Shown here piece after piece: positions 24,706 through 34,275 of a stretch of 64,000 nt of DNA. The stretch comes from Porphyrobacter sp. IPPAS B-1204 (GTDB taxonomy: Bacteria; Pseudomonadota; Alphaproteobacteria; Sphingomonadales; Sphingomonadaceae): positions 620,001 to 684,000 of the forward strand of contig RHGM01000001.1 of assembly GCA_003724185.1 (NCBI GenBank), written 5' to 3'. Each line of letters begins with the position of its first letter. Positions within the stretch are counted from its first letter, which is position 1. A program made the translations under genes and the position numbers. The notes below the pieces were generated by a model, which was not told the origin of the DNA, made no database searches, and saw nothing but the letters and a program-made list of their open reading frames with translations.

Positions 24706-25452
24706 ATGACTGTCTCGCGCCTTTTTTCGCTTCCCCTGCTTGCGCTCGCACCGCTGATGCTCGCCGCTTGCGATGATGCCGGCACCGTCGATGGCGTAGC
24801 CAATGGTGAGGCGATCCCCGCAATTGCCGCACCAGCCGGAACCGTATGGGCGGACACGGTCGAGGTCACGCCCGAAGGCGGATACCGGATCGGCAACCCC
24901 GATGCGCCGATCAAGCTGGTCGAATATGCCTCGCACACCTGCGGCGCCTGCGCCGGGTTCGCGGCCACCGGCAAGCCTGTGCTGAAGGACAAGTATGTCT
25001 CCACCGGGGTCGTCAGCTTTGAACTGCGCAATCTGGTGCGCGATCCGATCGACCTCAGCATCGCCACGCTGGTGCGCTGCGGCGCGAAGGAGAACATGCA
25101 GCCGCTCTCCGATCAGGCCTGGGCCTCGCTCGAAGAGATTTTCGGCACCGTGCAGGCCAACCAGTCGCTTTACGAAGCCGCCGGAAACCAGCCGGTAAAC
25201 CAGCGCTTTGTCACGATCGCGCAGGCTGCCGGGCTGATCGATTTCTTCGCCGCGCGCGGCCTCAGTGCCGATCAATCACGCGCCTGCCTTGCCGATACGG
25301 CCAAGGTGCAGGCCATCGCCGATGCGTCGAACAAGCAGTCGGAAGAGCTCAAGATCACCGGCACGCCGACCTTCCTCCTCAATGGCAAAAAGCTCGACGT
25401 GACCCAATGGCCGCAGCTTGAACCGCTGCTGCGGAACGCCGGCGCGCGTTAA
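24706..25452 (+). CDS. DsbA-like thioredoxin-fold lipoprotein (CGAC)
   Basis: A 248-aa paralog of the preceding gene, but with a lipobox (LAAC, Cys22), so it should be anchored to a membrane. The active site is CGAC (Cys79-Cys82) in place of CPHC, and the cis-Pro segment is GTPTFLLNGK near residue 226. A CGAC centre should have a different redox potential and may favour reduction or isomerisation (inference). The ATG at 24706 is supported by the lipoprotein signal; the frame opens earlier, at 24478. smc follows 29 bases downstream. Confidence 0.85.
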   Translation: MTVSRLFSLPLLALAPLMLAACDDAGTVDGVANGEAIPAIAAPAGTVWADTVEVTPEGGYRIGNPDAPIKLVEYASHTCGACAGFAATGKPVLKDKYVSTGVVSFELRNLVRDPIDLSIATLVRCGAKENMQPLSDQAWASLEEIFGTVQANQSLYEAAGNQPVNQRFVTIAQAAGLIDFFAARGLSADQSRACLADTAKVQAIADASNKQSEELKITGTPTFLLNGKKLDVTQWPQLEPLLRNAGAR

Positions 25453-25481
25453 GGCTCGGGCGGGGGCGCTACGACAACCTG

Positions 25482-28400
25482 ATGCAGATCCACCGGCTCA
25501 AGCTCAGCGGTTTCAAGAGCTTCGTCGAGCCGGCGGAACTGCGCATCGAACCCGGCCTGACCGGCGTGGTCGGCCCCAATGGCTGCGGCAAATCCAACCT
25601 GCTTGAAGCGATCCGCTGGGTGATGGGGGAAACCTCGGCCAAGTCGATGCGATCGGGCGGGATGGAGGACGTGATCTTCGCGGGCACCTCCACCCGCCCC
25701 CCGCGCGATTTTGCCGAAGTGGTGCTGCACGCCAGCGATGATGCGGGCGATGAACTGGTCGTCACCCGCCGGATCGAACGCGGCGCAGGCAGCGCCTACC
25801 GCGTCAATGGCCGCGATGTGCGGGCCAAGGATGTCGCGCTGACCTTCGCCGATGCCGCCACCGGGGCGCACTCCCCTGCCCTTGTCAGTCAGGGCAAGAT
25901 CGCCGCCGTCATCGCCGCCCGTCCCGCCGAACGCCGCGCCATGCTGGAAGAAGCAGCCGGTATTGCGGGCTTGCATGTCAGGCGAAAGGATGCCGAGAGC
26001 AAGCTAAGGGGGGCCGAGGCGAACCTGGCGCGGCTTGAAGACCTGATGGCCGGGCTCGACGCGCAGATCGCTTCGCTGCGGCGGCAGGCCAAACAGGCCG
26101 AACGCTACACCGAACTCACCACGCGGATTCAGGCCGCCGAAGCCCGCCTGCTGTTCGCCCGCTGGCGCGAGGCTGCTGCTGCGGCGAAAGCTGCGCGGGC
26201 GGCGGCAGAGGCGGCCAATGCTCAGGTCGCTGAAGCGCAAGCCGCGGTCGAGATCGCGCAGGCCGAACAGGCCGATGCCGCGCAGCTACTCAGCCATGCC
26301 CGCGATGAACTGGCCGACCGCCGCGATGATGCCAGCGCTCACGGGCACCGCATGGCGGCGCTGGCGGAAAAGCTGGAGGCGGCCGAAACCCGCCTCGCCG
26401 ATCTCGCCCGCCAGCAGCGGCGGCTGGAGGAAGACCGCGAGGATGCCGACCGGCTGACCTCGGCTGCGGTCGAGGCGCTGGGGCGGCTGACGGGAGAGCT
26501 GGAGAGCAGCCGCGCCGCCGTGACCACTGCCGAAGCCGCCCGCCCCGCGCTTGCCGACAAGGCCGAAGACCGCGAGCGCGCCAGCCGCGCTGCTGAACTG
26601 GCGCTGGCCAAGGCGACCGCCGATCACGCCGGGGTCGAAGCCGAATGGCGCGTTGCCGAGGCCGCCGTGGAGCAGGCCGAAGTCCGCCTTGCCCGGATCG
26701 AGGCCGAGGCGGCCCGCATCGCCCGCACCCGCAGCGATCTCGCCGCCAGCAGCGATCCCGAAGCCGATGTCATTGCCGCACGTGAGGACGCTGATGCCGC
26801 GGCCAGCGAACTGGCCCGCCTGCGCGCCAAGCTGGCCGGGGATCAGACCCGCAAAGCCGAATTGCAGACCGCACGCGATGAAGCTGCCACTGCCCTTGCC
26901 TCGGCCCGCGCCGAGCTTGCCGGGATCGAGCGCGAACACACTGCCCTCGCCCGTGACCGTGAAGCACGCGCCAAGCGTGAGGCCGGGCGGCAGGGGATGG
27001 CCACCGCACTTGACCGGGTGAGCGTCACGCCGGGCTATGAACGCGCGCTCGCCGCTGTGCTGGGCCGCGATGGCAAATCCCCGCTGGGCGCGCCCGCCGC
27101 GGCGCAGGACGGGCGGTTCTGGACGGGGGCCGCTGCGCCGAAGCCCGTGGCTGACAGCCTGCTCGCCCGCCTGACCCAATGCCCGGATGAACTCTCCGCC
27201 CGCCTCGCGCTGGTGCATTGCGTCGACGCGGACGATGGCCGCACGCTCGCACCGGGCGAATGGCTCGTCACCCGCGCCGGGCACCTCAGGCGCTGGGATG
27301 GCTTTGTCGCACGCGGCGAAGGGGCAGCAGAAGCGGCGCAGCTTGAAGCCGCCAATCGCTTTGCCGAACTCGAAGCTGCGCTCCACCCCTTGCGCGAAGC
27401 CGCCGCCGCCGCCGAGGCCGAGGACAAGGCCGTGCGCGAAGAACTCAGCGCCTTGCAGACCGGGCTGGTCGCCCAGGAACGCGGCATCGCCGGTGCGATC
27501 GAGGGCGAACGGCAGGCGCTGCGGCGGCTCGATCAGGCCGAAGCCGCCAAGGAACGGCTCGCCGCCCGCCTCGCCGAGCTGGCGGCCAGCGCCAGCGAGA
27601 TCGAAGCGCAGATCGCCGCCGCAAATGCCGAAGTCGCCGCAGCAAGGGCTGCCCGCGAACGCCTCCCTGCCCGCGATGCGGAGCGCGCCGCGCTCGAAGC
27701 CGCGCAAGCGAAGAACGCCGCCGCCCGCGCCGCCGTGCAGGCCGCATTGGCCGAACTCGCCGCGCAGGATCAGGCGCTTGCCGCGGCGCGCGAACGGCTT
27801 GCGGGCCAGCAGGCCGATCATGCCGGGTGGCAGGCGCGATCCTCGGATGCCGAGCGCCGCATGGCCGAAACCTCCCGGCGGCTGGCCGAAATCGCCGAGG
27901 AACACGCCGTCCACGCCGCCAAGCCCGCCGCGCTCACCGCCGAGATCGAGGCGGGCGAAGCGACCCGCACGCGCCTCGCCACCGAACTTGCCGCCGCCGA
28001 CAGCGCAATGCGCGAGGCAGAGACGCGCCACCGCGCCGCCGATACCGCCCTTGCCGCCCGCACGGAAACGCTTGCCCAGGCGCGTGAGGCCCGCGCCAGC
28101 CTCACCGCCCGGGCCGAGAACGAGGAACTGCGCCGCGCCGAAATGGCCCGCATTTCCGGCGAGCGCTTCCAGTGTCCGCCGCCCCTGCTGGCGGAGCGTT
28201 TCGGCTTTACCGAGGCTGACCTTGCCCCTGCCGCCGATGAATCCACCGAGTTGGAAAAGCTCACCGCCGCACGCGAACGGATCGGGCCTGTGAACCTTGT
28301 CGCCGCAGACGAACTCGCCCGGATCGAGGGCGAGCATGGCAACAGCGCGCAGGAACAGGCCGAGCTGGTCGAGGCCATTGCCCGCTTACGCGGCTCGATC

Positions 28401-28904
28401 GGCAGCCTGAATCGCGAAGGCCGTGAGCGCCTGCGCGCCGCATTCGAGGAGGTGGACGGGCATTTCCGGGTGCTGTTCACCCGCCTGTTCGAAGGCGGAC
28501 AGGCGCATCTTGCGCTGGTGGACAGCGATGATCCGCTGGAAGCGGGCCTCGAAATCTACGCCCAGCCGCCCGGCAAGCGGCTGCAATCGCTGTCCTTGCT
28601 GTCAGGCGGCGAGCAGGCGCTGACGGCGACCGCGCTGATCTTCGCGCTGTTCCTCACCAACCCCGCCCCGATCTGCGTGCTGGACGAAGTAGACGCGCCG
28701 CTGGACGACGCGAATGTGGAACGCTTCTGCGACCTGCTGGAATCGATGGTCGCCACAACCACCACACGCTATCTGATCGTGACCCACAACGCGGTGACGA
28801 TGAGCCGGATGCACCGCCTGTTCGGCGTGACAATGGCGGAAAAAGGCGTCTCGCGCCTCGTCAGCGTCGATCTGGGCGAGGCTGCGCTGCTGGCGGCGGA
28901 ATAG
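25482..28904 (+). CDS. smc: Chromosome partition protein SMC
   Basis: SMC ATPase of 1140 aa that, with ScpA and ScpB, organises and segregates the chromosome. Walker A is GPNGCGKSN at residues 31-39. Two long Ala/Glu/Arg-rich coiled coils (about 165-500 and 640-900) flank a hinge (about 500-620). The ABC signature LSGGEQ is at 1040-1045, and Walker B is the VLDEVDAPLDD segment soon after. It is complete. The mutY-DUF721-dsbA-smc order is common in alphaproteobacteria. A candidate parS site lies at 57644-57659; parS recruits SMC through ParB in many bacteria. Confidence 0.95.
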   Translation: MQIHRLKLSGFKSFVEPAELRIEPGLTGVVGPNGCGKSNLLEAIRWVMGETSAKSMRSGGMEDVIFAGTSTRPPRDFAEVVLHASDDAGDELVVTRRIERGAGSAYRVNGRDVRAKDVALTFADAATGAHSPALVSQGKIAAVIAARPAERRAMLEEAAGIAGLHVRRKDAESKLRGAEANLARLEDLMAGLDAQIASLRRQAKQAERYTELTTRIQAAEARLLFARWREAAAAAKAARAAAEAANAQVAEAQAAVEIAQAEQADAAQLLSHARDELADRRDDASAHGHRMAALAEKLEAAETRLADLARQQRRLEEDREDADRLTSAAVEALGRLTGELESSRAAVTTAEAARPALADKAEDRERASRAAELALAKATADHAGVEAEWRVAEAAVEQAEVRLARIEAEAARIARTRSDLAASSDPEADVIAAREDADAAASELARLRAKLAGDQTRKAELQTARDEAATALASARAELAGIEREHTALARDREARAKREAGRQGMATALDRVSVTPGYERALAAVLGRDGKSPLGAPAAAQDGRFWTGAAAPKPVADSLLARLTQCPDELSARLALVHCVDADDGRTLAPGEWLVTRAGHLRRWDGFVARGEGAAEAAQLEAANRFAELEAALHPLREAAAAAEAEDKAVREELSALQTGLVAQERGIAGAIEGERQALRRLDQAEAAKERLAARLAELAASASEIEAQIAAANAEVAAARAARERLPARDAERAALEAAQAKNAAARAAVQAALAELAAQDQALAAARERLAGQQADHAGWQARSSDAERRMAETSRRLAEIAEEHAVHAAKPAALTAEIEAGEATRTRLATELAAADSAMREAETRHRAADTALAARTETLAQAREARASLTARAENEELRRAEMARISGERFQCPPPLLAERFGFTEADLAPAADESTELEKLTAARERIGPVNLVAADELARIEGEHGNSAQEQAELVEAIARLRGSIGSLNREGRERLRAAFEEVDGHFRVLFTRLFEGGQAHLALVDSDDPLEAGLEIYAQPPGKRLQSLSLLSGGEQALTATALIFALFLTNPAPICVLDEVDAPLDDANVERFCDLLESMVATTTTRYLIVTHNAVTMSRMHRLFGVTMAEKGVSRLVSVDLGEAALLAAE

Positions 28905-28910
28905 GGCCGC

Positions 28911-29729
28911 TCAACCCTCGGTGTAGCGCAGGAGCAGCCAGTCCTTGCCCGCCAGCGCGTCGGCCATCCGGTGCACCGCATCACCCGGCGCCTCGCCATA
29001 AAGCGTCACGATATCGCGGGCGAGCGCGATAGCCTCGTTCGCAGTCAGCACCCCGTCCCGGATGAACCCAAGGAAACTCGCACCCACCCCAAACAGCGCC
29101 ATCGCATGGTGCTGTTCCAGATGCCGCGCCACGGCATAGCTCTGCATCGGAGTGAGATCGCAGGTGAAATAGCCGTTGGGCAGCGCGGCCAGGGCATCGG
29201 CGGCGACGCGCACTGGCACAAACTGGAAATGAAATTCGGGCTGCGCGGCTGTGCGCAGCGCCGCATCGGGTTCGCGCATCACCGCATCAGGCGTGGCAGG
29301 GCCTTCGTCATCCGCGGCCTCCCACGCCAGCACACCGCTGGCATCGGCAAAGGTCGTCTGGGCCACGCGGGCCTGAAGGTTGGCAAGCCGGATCGGGATT
29401 TTGGCGGGGGTCGTCAGGTAGCCGCGATGTTCGCCATTTTCGAAGCATTCCGGGCCAAGCGCTGAGAGATCATGGCCATCCGTATCGTCCAGCCGATGCT
29501 TTTCGATGGCATGGCAAGACGTGTAAAGCGCTTGCCCTGCATCATCGAGCGTCACCAGCACCCGCACGTCGGTATGCTGTGCCTGAAGGTCGCGGAAGAC
29601 CGCACGCAATGAAGCAAAATCAGGCAGCTGCTCGGCAATGACGCCGTCGCAGATCAGATCGCCGAACCTTCGCTTGTGGTCTGCAAAGCTTGTGATCCGC
29701 ACCGGTTTTGACTTGCCAAATCCGAACAT
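28911..29729 (-). CDS. Conserved hypothetical protein, unknown function
   Basis: A 272-aa soluble protein without signal peptide or membrane segments. I do not recognise a family. It opens with MFGFGKSKPVRITSFADHKRRF. The remainder looks alpha/beta with few cysteines and an Asp-rich central part (about 75-100). It is convergent with smc, only six bases separating the stops. It lies 13 bases downstream of merR on the same strand, so it could be the last gene of the rpmF-plsX-fabH-ihfA-merR series. Confidence 0.72.
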   Translation of the reverse strand: MFGFGKSKPVRITSFADHKRRFGDLICDGVIAEQLPDFASLRAVFRDLQAQHTDVRVLVTLDDAGQALYTSCHAIEKHRLDDTDGHDLSALGPECFENGEHRGYLTTPAKIPIRLANLQARVAQTTFADASGVLAWEAADDEGPATPDAVMREPDAALRTAAQPEFHFQFVPVRVAADALAALPNGYFTCDLTPMQSYAVARHLEQHHAMALFGVGASFLGFIRDGVLTANEAIALARDIVTLYGEAPGDAVHRMADALAGKDWLLLRYTEG

Positions 29730-29742
29730 GCCCGGCGGTGCG

Positions 29743-30174
29743 CTATGCCCCCAGCGCGGCGGCCAGCCGGGCGCGGATCGCTTTCAGACCGGCGATGGTT
29801 TCCGCCATCTCCGGCGCTTCTGTCACCATCAGCCGCACGCCCGGGCCTTCAGCAGAGTCGGCGGCAGCGCGCCTGTCACCGCTGCGGCGATCATCCTTGC
29901 GGCGGTCAAGATCGGACTTGGGCCCCGACCGCAGCACCGCTTCGGCGCCTTTCAGCGTGTAACCTTCGCGGTTCACCAGCCGGTCAATCGTCTCGACCAG
30001 AGCGACATCGGCAGGGCGGTAATAACGCCGCCCGCCGCTGCGCTTCAACGGCTTGAGCGGAGGGAACTGCTGCTCCCAATAGCGCAGGACATGAGGCTTG
30101 ATGCCGAGCGCCTCGCTGACTTCGCCGATAGTGCGCAGCGCGCCCTCGTCCTTGCCGTCATCGAAACCGGTCAT
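29743..30174 (-). CDS. MerR-family transcriptional regulator (next to ihfA)
   Basis: A 143-aa MerR-like DNA-binding protein. The winged helix is near the N-terminus ([20 protein letters not shown], residues about 15-34, then RRYYRPADV). The C-terminal half is low-complexity and Arg/Asp-rich, with no metal-binding cysteines, so it is not a classic metal sensor. An ihfA-merR pair is widespread in proteobacteria, where the MerR protein's role is poorly known. ATG 30174 is chosen over TTG 30177. Confidence 0.88.
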   Translation of the reverse strand: MTGFDDGKDEGALRTIGEVSEALGIKPHVLRYWEQQFPPLKPLKRSGGRRYYRPADVALVETIDRLVNREGYTLKGAEAVLRSGPKSDLDRRKDDRRSGDRRAAADSAEGPGVRLMVTEAPEMAETIAGLKAIRARLAAALGA

Positions 30175-30207
30175 CAAACCTCATCCTGTCAAATCACCTG
30201 AAACCCG

Positions 30208-30507
30208 TCACCCCTTGGCGATCCGCTCCTTGAGCAGCTGGCTGGCGCGGAAGGTCATCACCCGGCGCGGGGTGATCGGCACTTCGATCCCGGTCTTGGG
30301 ATTGCGGCCGATACGTTCATTCTTGTCACGCAGCACGAAGCTGCCAAATCCGGAAATCTTGACGTTCTCACCCTTGGCAAGGGCATCGCTCATCTTGGCG
30401 AGGATTGCCTCGACCATATCGAGCGACTCGGCGCGGCTGAAACCCATCTTGCGATTGATGGTTTCTGCCAGATCGGCGCGAGTCAAAGTGCCAACAGACC
30501 GCATCAT
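30208..30507 (-). CDS. ihfA: Integration host factor subunit alpha
   Basis: HU/IHF-family DNA-bending protein of 99 aa. It opens with [11 protein letters not shown] and has the DNA-binding arm with GRNPKTG and the intercalating Pro in the VPITPRRV segment (about residues 63-78). With IhfB it bends DNA at promoters, origins and recombination sites. The ATG at 30507 has AAGGAG seven bases upstream; the frame extends to 30630 but that part is promoter sequence. Confidence 0.93.
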   Translation of the reverse strand: MMRSVGTLTRADLAETINRKMGFSRAESLDMVEAILAKMSDALAKGENVKISGFGSFVLRDKNERIGRNPKTGIEVPITPRRVMTFRASQLLKERIAKG

Positions 30508-30547
30508 GCGTATTCTCCTTCGCGGCGCGACCCGAAAGAAGACCTGC

Positions 30548-30575
30548 AGCTTACGATTTTTCGGCGGTTTTGCAA
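30548..30575 (-). promoter_or_regulatory. Candidate ihfA promoter
   Basis: Read on the minus strand, TTGCAA (30575-30570), a 16-bp AT-rich spacer and TAAGCT (30553-30548) lie about 40 bases before the ihfA start. It suggests that ihfA-merR can be transcribed separately from fabH. Confidence 0.4.
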
Positions 30576-30645
30576 TGCGATGCTGCACGTAATGTTGAGT
30601 TTTCAGCAATTGTGTTAGCGAGTGGGACACCTCGCCCGCGCAAAC

Positions 30646-31620
30646 TCACATCCGGATGAGGCTCGCCCCCCAGGTGAACCCGCCGCCCATCGCCTCCAGC
30701 ATCACCAGATCACCCGCCTTGATGCGCCCGTCCTTGCGCGCCGTATCAAGCGCCAGCGGCACCGATGCCGCCGAGGTGTTGGCGTGGGCGTGCACCGTCA
30801 CAACCACCTTGTCAGGCGAAATGCCGAGCTTGCGGGCGGTGGCATCAAGGATCCGGGCATTGGCCTGATGCGGCACGACCCAGTCAATATCGGCAACCGA
30901 AATTCCTGCATCCTCAATCACTTCGCGCAAGACTTCGGCGAGATTGACGACCGCATGGCGGAACACTTCCGGGCCCTTCATGCGCACATGGCCAACGGTC
31001 TGCGTGGTGGACGGGCCGCCATCGACATAGAGCAGATCGTGCTGCGCCCCGTCGGCATGGAGGCGGGTGCCCAGAATACCGGGCGTGTCCTTGCCCGCAT
31101 CGCCAGCCGCGGGAGCATCAAGCACAACGGCCCCTGCCCCGTCACCGAACAGCACGCAGGTCGTGCGATCATCCCAATCGAGGATCCGGCTGAAGGTTTC
31201 CGCCCCAATCACCAGCGCACGCTTGGCCATCCCGGTCTTGAGCAGCGAATCGGCGACGCTCAGCGCATAAAGAAAGCCCGAACACACCGCCGCGACATCG
31301 AAGGCGATCCCGCCGTTGCAGCCCAGCGCGTGCTGCACCTTGGTGGCCGTGGCTGGGAAGGTATTGTCGGGTGTGGCGGTGGCCAGCACGATCAGATCGA
31401 TGCTCGACGCTTCAACGCCTGCGTCATCCAGCGCGGCACGGGCCGCAGCCGTGGCGAGGGTGGCGGTGGTTTCGTCAGCCTGCGCGATGTGCCGTTGGCG
31501 AATACCGGTGCGCGCCACGATCCACTCGTCGGATGTGTCGACCCGCTGCGCCAGATCGGCATTGGTCACGATCTGGCGCGGCAGCGCCGACCCGGTGCCG
31601 ATGATGCGCGATCCGGTCAC
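30646..31620 (-). CDS. fabH: 3-oxoacyl-ACP synthase III (FabH)
   Basis: Beta-ketoacyl-ACP synthase III of 324 aa, condensing acetyl-CoA with malonyl-ACP to start fatty-acid synthesis. The Cys-His-Asn triad is visible: Cys in [11 protein letters not shown] (near residue 113), His in VPHQANARI (near 250) and Asn in HANTSAAS (near 280). The GTG start overlaps the plsX stop as GTGA. The gene belongs to the conserved rpmF-plsX-fabH lipid operon. Confidence 0.95.
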   Translation of the reverse strand: MTGSRIIGTGSALPRQIVTNADLAQRVDTSDEWIVARTGIRQRHIAQADETTATLATAAARAALDDAGVEASSIDLIVLATATPDNTFPATATKVQHALGCNGGIAFDVAAVCSGFLYALSVADSLLKTGMAKRALVIGAETFSRILDWDDRTTCVLFGDGAGAVVLDAPAAGDAGKDTPGILGTRLHADGAQHDLLYVDGGPSTTQTVGHVRMKGPEVFRHAVVNLAEVLREVIEDAGISVADIDWVVPHQANARILDATARKLGISPDKVVVTVHAHANTSAASVPLALDTARKDGRIKAGDLVMLEAMGGGFTWGASLIRM

Positions 31621-32702
31621 GCCGGGGTCTCGCTGTCCCGGGGTGCCGCACCGCGACCGTTCTTGCGCAGCGTTTCCTCGCCCAGTTGGGCCAGATCATG
31701 CGCGATCCGTTCGGTCAGCTTGTTTTCGAGCAGCCGCGCCGTCACCGCCACCGCGTGCGCCACGCCCTTGGCCGTCGCGCTGCCGTGGCTTTTGACCACC
31801 ACGCCATTCAGGCCGAGAAACACCGCGCCATTGTGGTTGTTGGGATCGAGATGGTGCTTCAGAAGCTCGGTCGCCGGGCGCGAGACCAGAAAGCCGATCT
31901 TGGAGCGCAGCGACGAGGTGAAGGCCTGGCGCAGCAGATCGGTGACAAAGCGGGCCGAACCTTCGATCGCCTTCAGCGCGATATTGCCGGAAAAGCCGTC
32001 AGTCACGACCACGTGGGTTTCACCCCGGTTGATCTTGTCGCTCTCGACAAAGCCATCGAATTGCAGCGCCAGCGTGCCAGCAGCCGAAGCGGCGGTCAGC
32101 ATCGCGGCCGCATCGCGCAATTCCTCGGTGCCCTTGATTTCTTCGGTGCCGATGTTGAGCAGGCGGACAACCGGCTTTTCGAAGCCGGTCACGATCCGCG
32201 AATAGGCCGCGCCCATGATGGCGTATTGCACCAGATTGCGGGCATCGGCCTCGGTGTTGGCGCCCAGATCCAGCATCACCACGTCATGCGCCTGCAAGGT
32301 CGGCATGATCGCAGCGAGCGCGGGACGATCAATCCCCGGCATGGTCCGCAGCGCAAGGTAGCTCATCGCCATCAGCGCGCCGGTGTTGCCAGCGCTGACG
32401 GCAGCGCCAGCCGCGCCGGTCTTCACCGCATTGATGGCAAGGCCCATGCTGGTGGTCTTGGCACGGCGAGTCGCCTTGCTGGGCAGTTCGTCACCGCCCA
32501 CCACATCATCGCAATGCAGGATTTCGGAGGCCGCGCGCAGGTTCGGGTGGTTTTCCAGTGCGGCTTCGATCCGCGCACCATCCCCCACCAGCAGAAACTT
32601 GAACTTGTCGTGATCGCGGCGGGCCAGAGCCGCGCCTTCGATCATCACGCGCACGCCTTCATCTCCCCCCATCGCATCGACAGCGATACGCGGGAGGTTC
32701 AT
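31617..32702 (-). CDS. plsX: Phosphate acyltransferase PlsX
   Basis: Peripheral membrane enzyme of 361 aa making acyl-phosphate from acyl-ACP for PlsY in phospholipid synthesis. It opens with the family-typical [11 protein letters not shown] (residues 6-16), and the [10 protein letters not shown] motif lies near residue 105. It lies 38 bases after rpmF and overlaps fabH. Together with PlsC at 3508-4368 it represents the early phospholipid pathway in this window. Confidence 0.95.
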   Translation of the reverse strand: MNLPRIAVDAMGGDEGVRVMIEGAALARRDHDKFKFLLVGDGARIEAALENHPNLRAASEILHCDDVVGGDELPSKATRRAKTTSMGLAINAVKTGAAGAAVSAGNTGALMAMSYLALRTMPGIDRPALAAIMPTLQAHDVVMLDLGANTEADARNLVQYAIMGAAYSRIVTGFEKPVVRLLNIGTEEIKGTEELRDAAAMLTAASAAGTLALQFDGFVESDKINRGETHVVVTDGFSGNIALKAIEGSARFVTDLLRQAFTSSLRSKIGFLVSRPATELLKHHLDPNNHNGAVFLGLNGVVVKSHGSATAKGVAHAVAVTARLLENKLTERIAHDLAQLGEETLRKNGRGAAPRDSETPA

Positions 32703-32740
32703 GTTGCGTTACTCCGGTCTAAGATGTGGGCCACCGGCAA

Positions 32741-32917
32741 TCAGCCGACGGCGACAACCTGACGCCCGTTGTAGTGGCCGCAGTGGCCGCAGATGTTGTG
32801 CGGGCGCTTCAGCTCACCGCAGTTGGGGCATTCGTGGAACGCCTCAACCTTCAGCGAATCGTGCGAGCGACGCATGCCGCGACGCGAGGGCGATACTTTT
32901 CTCTTGGGGACAGCCAT
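32741..32917 (-). CDS. rpmF: 50S ribosomal protein L32
   Basis: A 58-aa ribosomal protein, short enough to be missed by simple length filters. Translation on the minus strand gives [20 protein letters not shown] at the start and a zinc ribbon with CPNCGE (Cys30, Cys33) and CGHC (Cys43, Cys46). It ends in [10 protein letters not shown]. This is the standard L32 pattern with all four zinc ligands. It is the first gene of the rpmF-plsX-fabH operon. Confidence 0.96.
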   Translation of the reverse strand: MAVPKRKVSPSRRGMRRSHDSLKVEAFHECPNCGELKRPHNICGHCGHYNGRQVVAVG

Positions 32918-33061
32918 GGCGGCACCAATTCCTCAGATAACTTTGTGGTCGCGCCATGGGGCGCCGTGATTCTCGAAGGCCGCCCTTACGGCAAGGGAAG
33001 CGCGCGCACAAGCCGTAGCAGGTGCGTGCTTTCCTTGGCCAGAAGCGGCGGGAAGGCGCGC

Positions 33062-33089
33062 GCTATAGCGCAAAATTCGCGCGTTGCAA
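33062..33089 (-). promoter_or_regulatory. Candidate promoter of the rpmF-plsX-fabH operon
   Basis: On the minus strand TTGCAA (33089-33084), 16 bp and TATAGC (33067-33062) lie about 145 bases upstream of rpmF. The leader between them and rpmF is GC-rich and holds nothing else recognisable. No better candidate was seen in the 224-bp gap. Confidence 0.4.
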
Positions 33090-33141
33090 CCCGCGTGCGG
33101 CCGCCCTAGCAACGCGGTCACATAATCGAGGGGATCCTGTC

Positions 33142-33537
33142 ATGACCGTACTTCCTGTAACGCTCGCCGCGGCGGCGGCGGCTGCCGTTCTCAATATCTG
33201 GCTCGGCATCCGCATCGGCGCGCTGCGCACCGCGCTCAAGATCAGCGTCGGCGACGGCGGGAGCGAGGCCCTGCAACGCCGGATGCGCGCGCAGCTGAAC
33301 TATGTCGAAAACACCGGATTCGTGCTTGTGCTGATTGCCGCGATCGAGCTGGCGGGCCGGGGCAGCTGGTGGCTGGCCTACGTCGCGGCGGCCTATTTCC
33401 TTGGCCGTGTGGCGCATGGCTTCGGCATGGACGGCGGCAAGAAGCAGGTGGGCCGGATGATCGGCACGCTGCTGACGATGCTGGTGCAGCTTGGGCTGGC
33501 GGTGGTGGCTGTGCTGATCGCAGCGGGGGTGATGTAG
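33142..33537 (+). CDS. MAPEG family membrane protein
   Basis: A 131-aa integral membrane protein with four predicted helices, matching the MAPEG (membrane-associated eicosanoid/glutathione metabolism) fold. The YVENTGFVLVLIA segment near residue 60 and the RVAHGFGMD stretch near 95 are family-like. Bacterial members often have glutathione-dependent activities, but the substrate is unknown. ATG 33142 has GAGGGG ten bases upstream. The longer frame from 33022 overlaps the rpmF promoter. Confidence 0.83.
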   Translation: MTVLPVTLAAAAAAAVLNIWLGIRIGALRTALKISVGDGGSEALQRRMRAQLNYVENTGFVLVLIAAIELAGRGSWWLAYVAAAYFLGRVAHGFGMDGGKKQVGRMIGTLLTMLVQLGLAVVAVLIAAGVM

Positions 33538-33557
33538 CCCCCTTCCTTCTGGGCCAA

Positions 33558-34229
33558 TTAGCTCAACGCATAGTCCGAAACGAACGCATTGGTCTTGCGC
33601 TCGCGCCCGAAAGTGCTGGTCGGGCCGTGGCCGGGGATGAACATCACATCCTCGCCGAGCGGCCAGAGGCGCTGGGTGATCGAATCGATCAGGTCCTGAT
33701 GATTGCCACGCGGGAAGTCCGTGCGGCCGATGCTGCCCTGGAACAGCACATCGCCGACGATCGCGAAGCGGCTGGGCGCGTGGAAGAACACCACGTGGCC
33801 CGGCGTGTGGCCGGGGCAGTGGATCACGTCCAATGTCAATTCGCCCACCGTCACCGTGTCGCCGTGCTGGAGCCAGCGCGTCGGGGTGAAGCTTTTCGCC
33901 ACCATCCCCCAGCGCGGGCCGTCATCGTCGAGCTGGTCGATCCAGAACCGGTCATCCTCATGCGGGCCTTCGATGTCGAGGCCCAGCTCATCCGCCAGCA
34001 TCCCCGCCTGCCCGCAATGGTCGAGATGCCCGTGGGTGACGAGGATCTTTTCGAGGGTAACGCCCGCCTTGGCGACGCCTTCCTTCAACTTGTCGAGATC
34101 GCCGCCGGGATCAACCAGCGCGCCCTTCATGGTCTTGGTGCACCAGATCAGCGAGCAGTTCTGCTGAAGCGGCGTCACCGGAATGATCGCGGCGCGCATG
34201 GGGGGCGTGGGCTTGGGAGTGTCGGTCAT
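33558..34229 (-). CDS. Metallo-beta-lactamase-fold hydrolase (glyoxalase II-like)
   Basis: A 223-aa metallohydrolase. The zinc-binding motif THGHLDHCG lies near residues 64-72, a second His is in HCPGHTPGHV near 132-141, the bridging Asp in VGDVLFQGSIGR near 155-160, and the last His in PGHGP near 200. The small size is typical of glyoxalase II-like or persulfide dioxygenase-like MBL proteins. The ATG at 34229 fits the family start; a longer frame begins at 34265. Confidence 0.87.
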   Translation of the reverse strand: MTDTPKPTPPMRAAIIPVTPLQQNCSLIWCTKTMKGALVDPGGDLDKLKEGVAKAGVTLEKILVTHGHLDHCGQAGMLADELGLDIEGPHEDDRFWIDQLDDDGPRWGMVAKSFTPTRWLQHGDTVTVGELTLDVIHCPGHTPGHVVFFHAPSRFAIVGDVLFQGSIGRTDFPRGNHQDLIDSITQRLWPLGEDVMFIPGHGPTSTFGRERKTNAFVSDYALS

Positions 34230-34275
34230 GGCTAAGGGACTGCGGATTTTGTCTGCGATACGCAACAGCGATTTT

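Noticed and set aside
26286..28337. 683-aa minus-strand open frame inside smc
   Set aside because: Antisense shadow of the Ala/Glu/Arg-rich coiled coil; Gly/Arg/Phe-rich translation with no ribosome-binding site or motif.
25482..28904. Internal repeats in smc as a repeat array
   Set aside because: They are Ala/Glu/Arg codon repetition from the coiled coils, with no fixed DNA unit.
32918..33141. An additional small gene in the gap upstream of rpmF
   Set aside because: Short frames exist on both strands, but none has a ribosome-binding site plus protein-like composition; a candidate promoter explains part of the gap.
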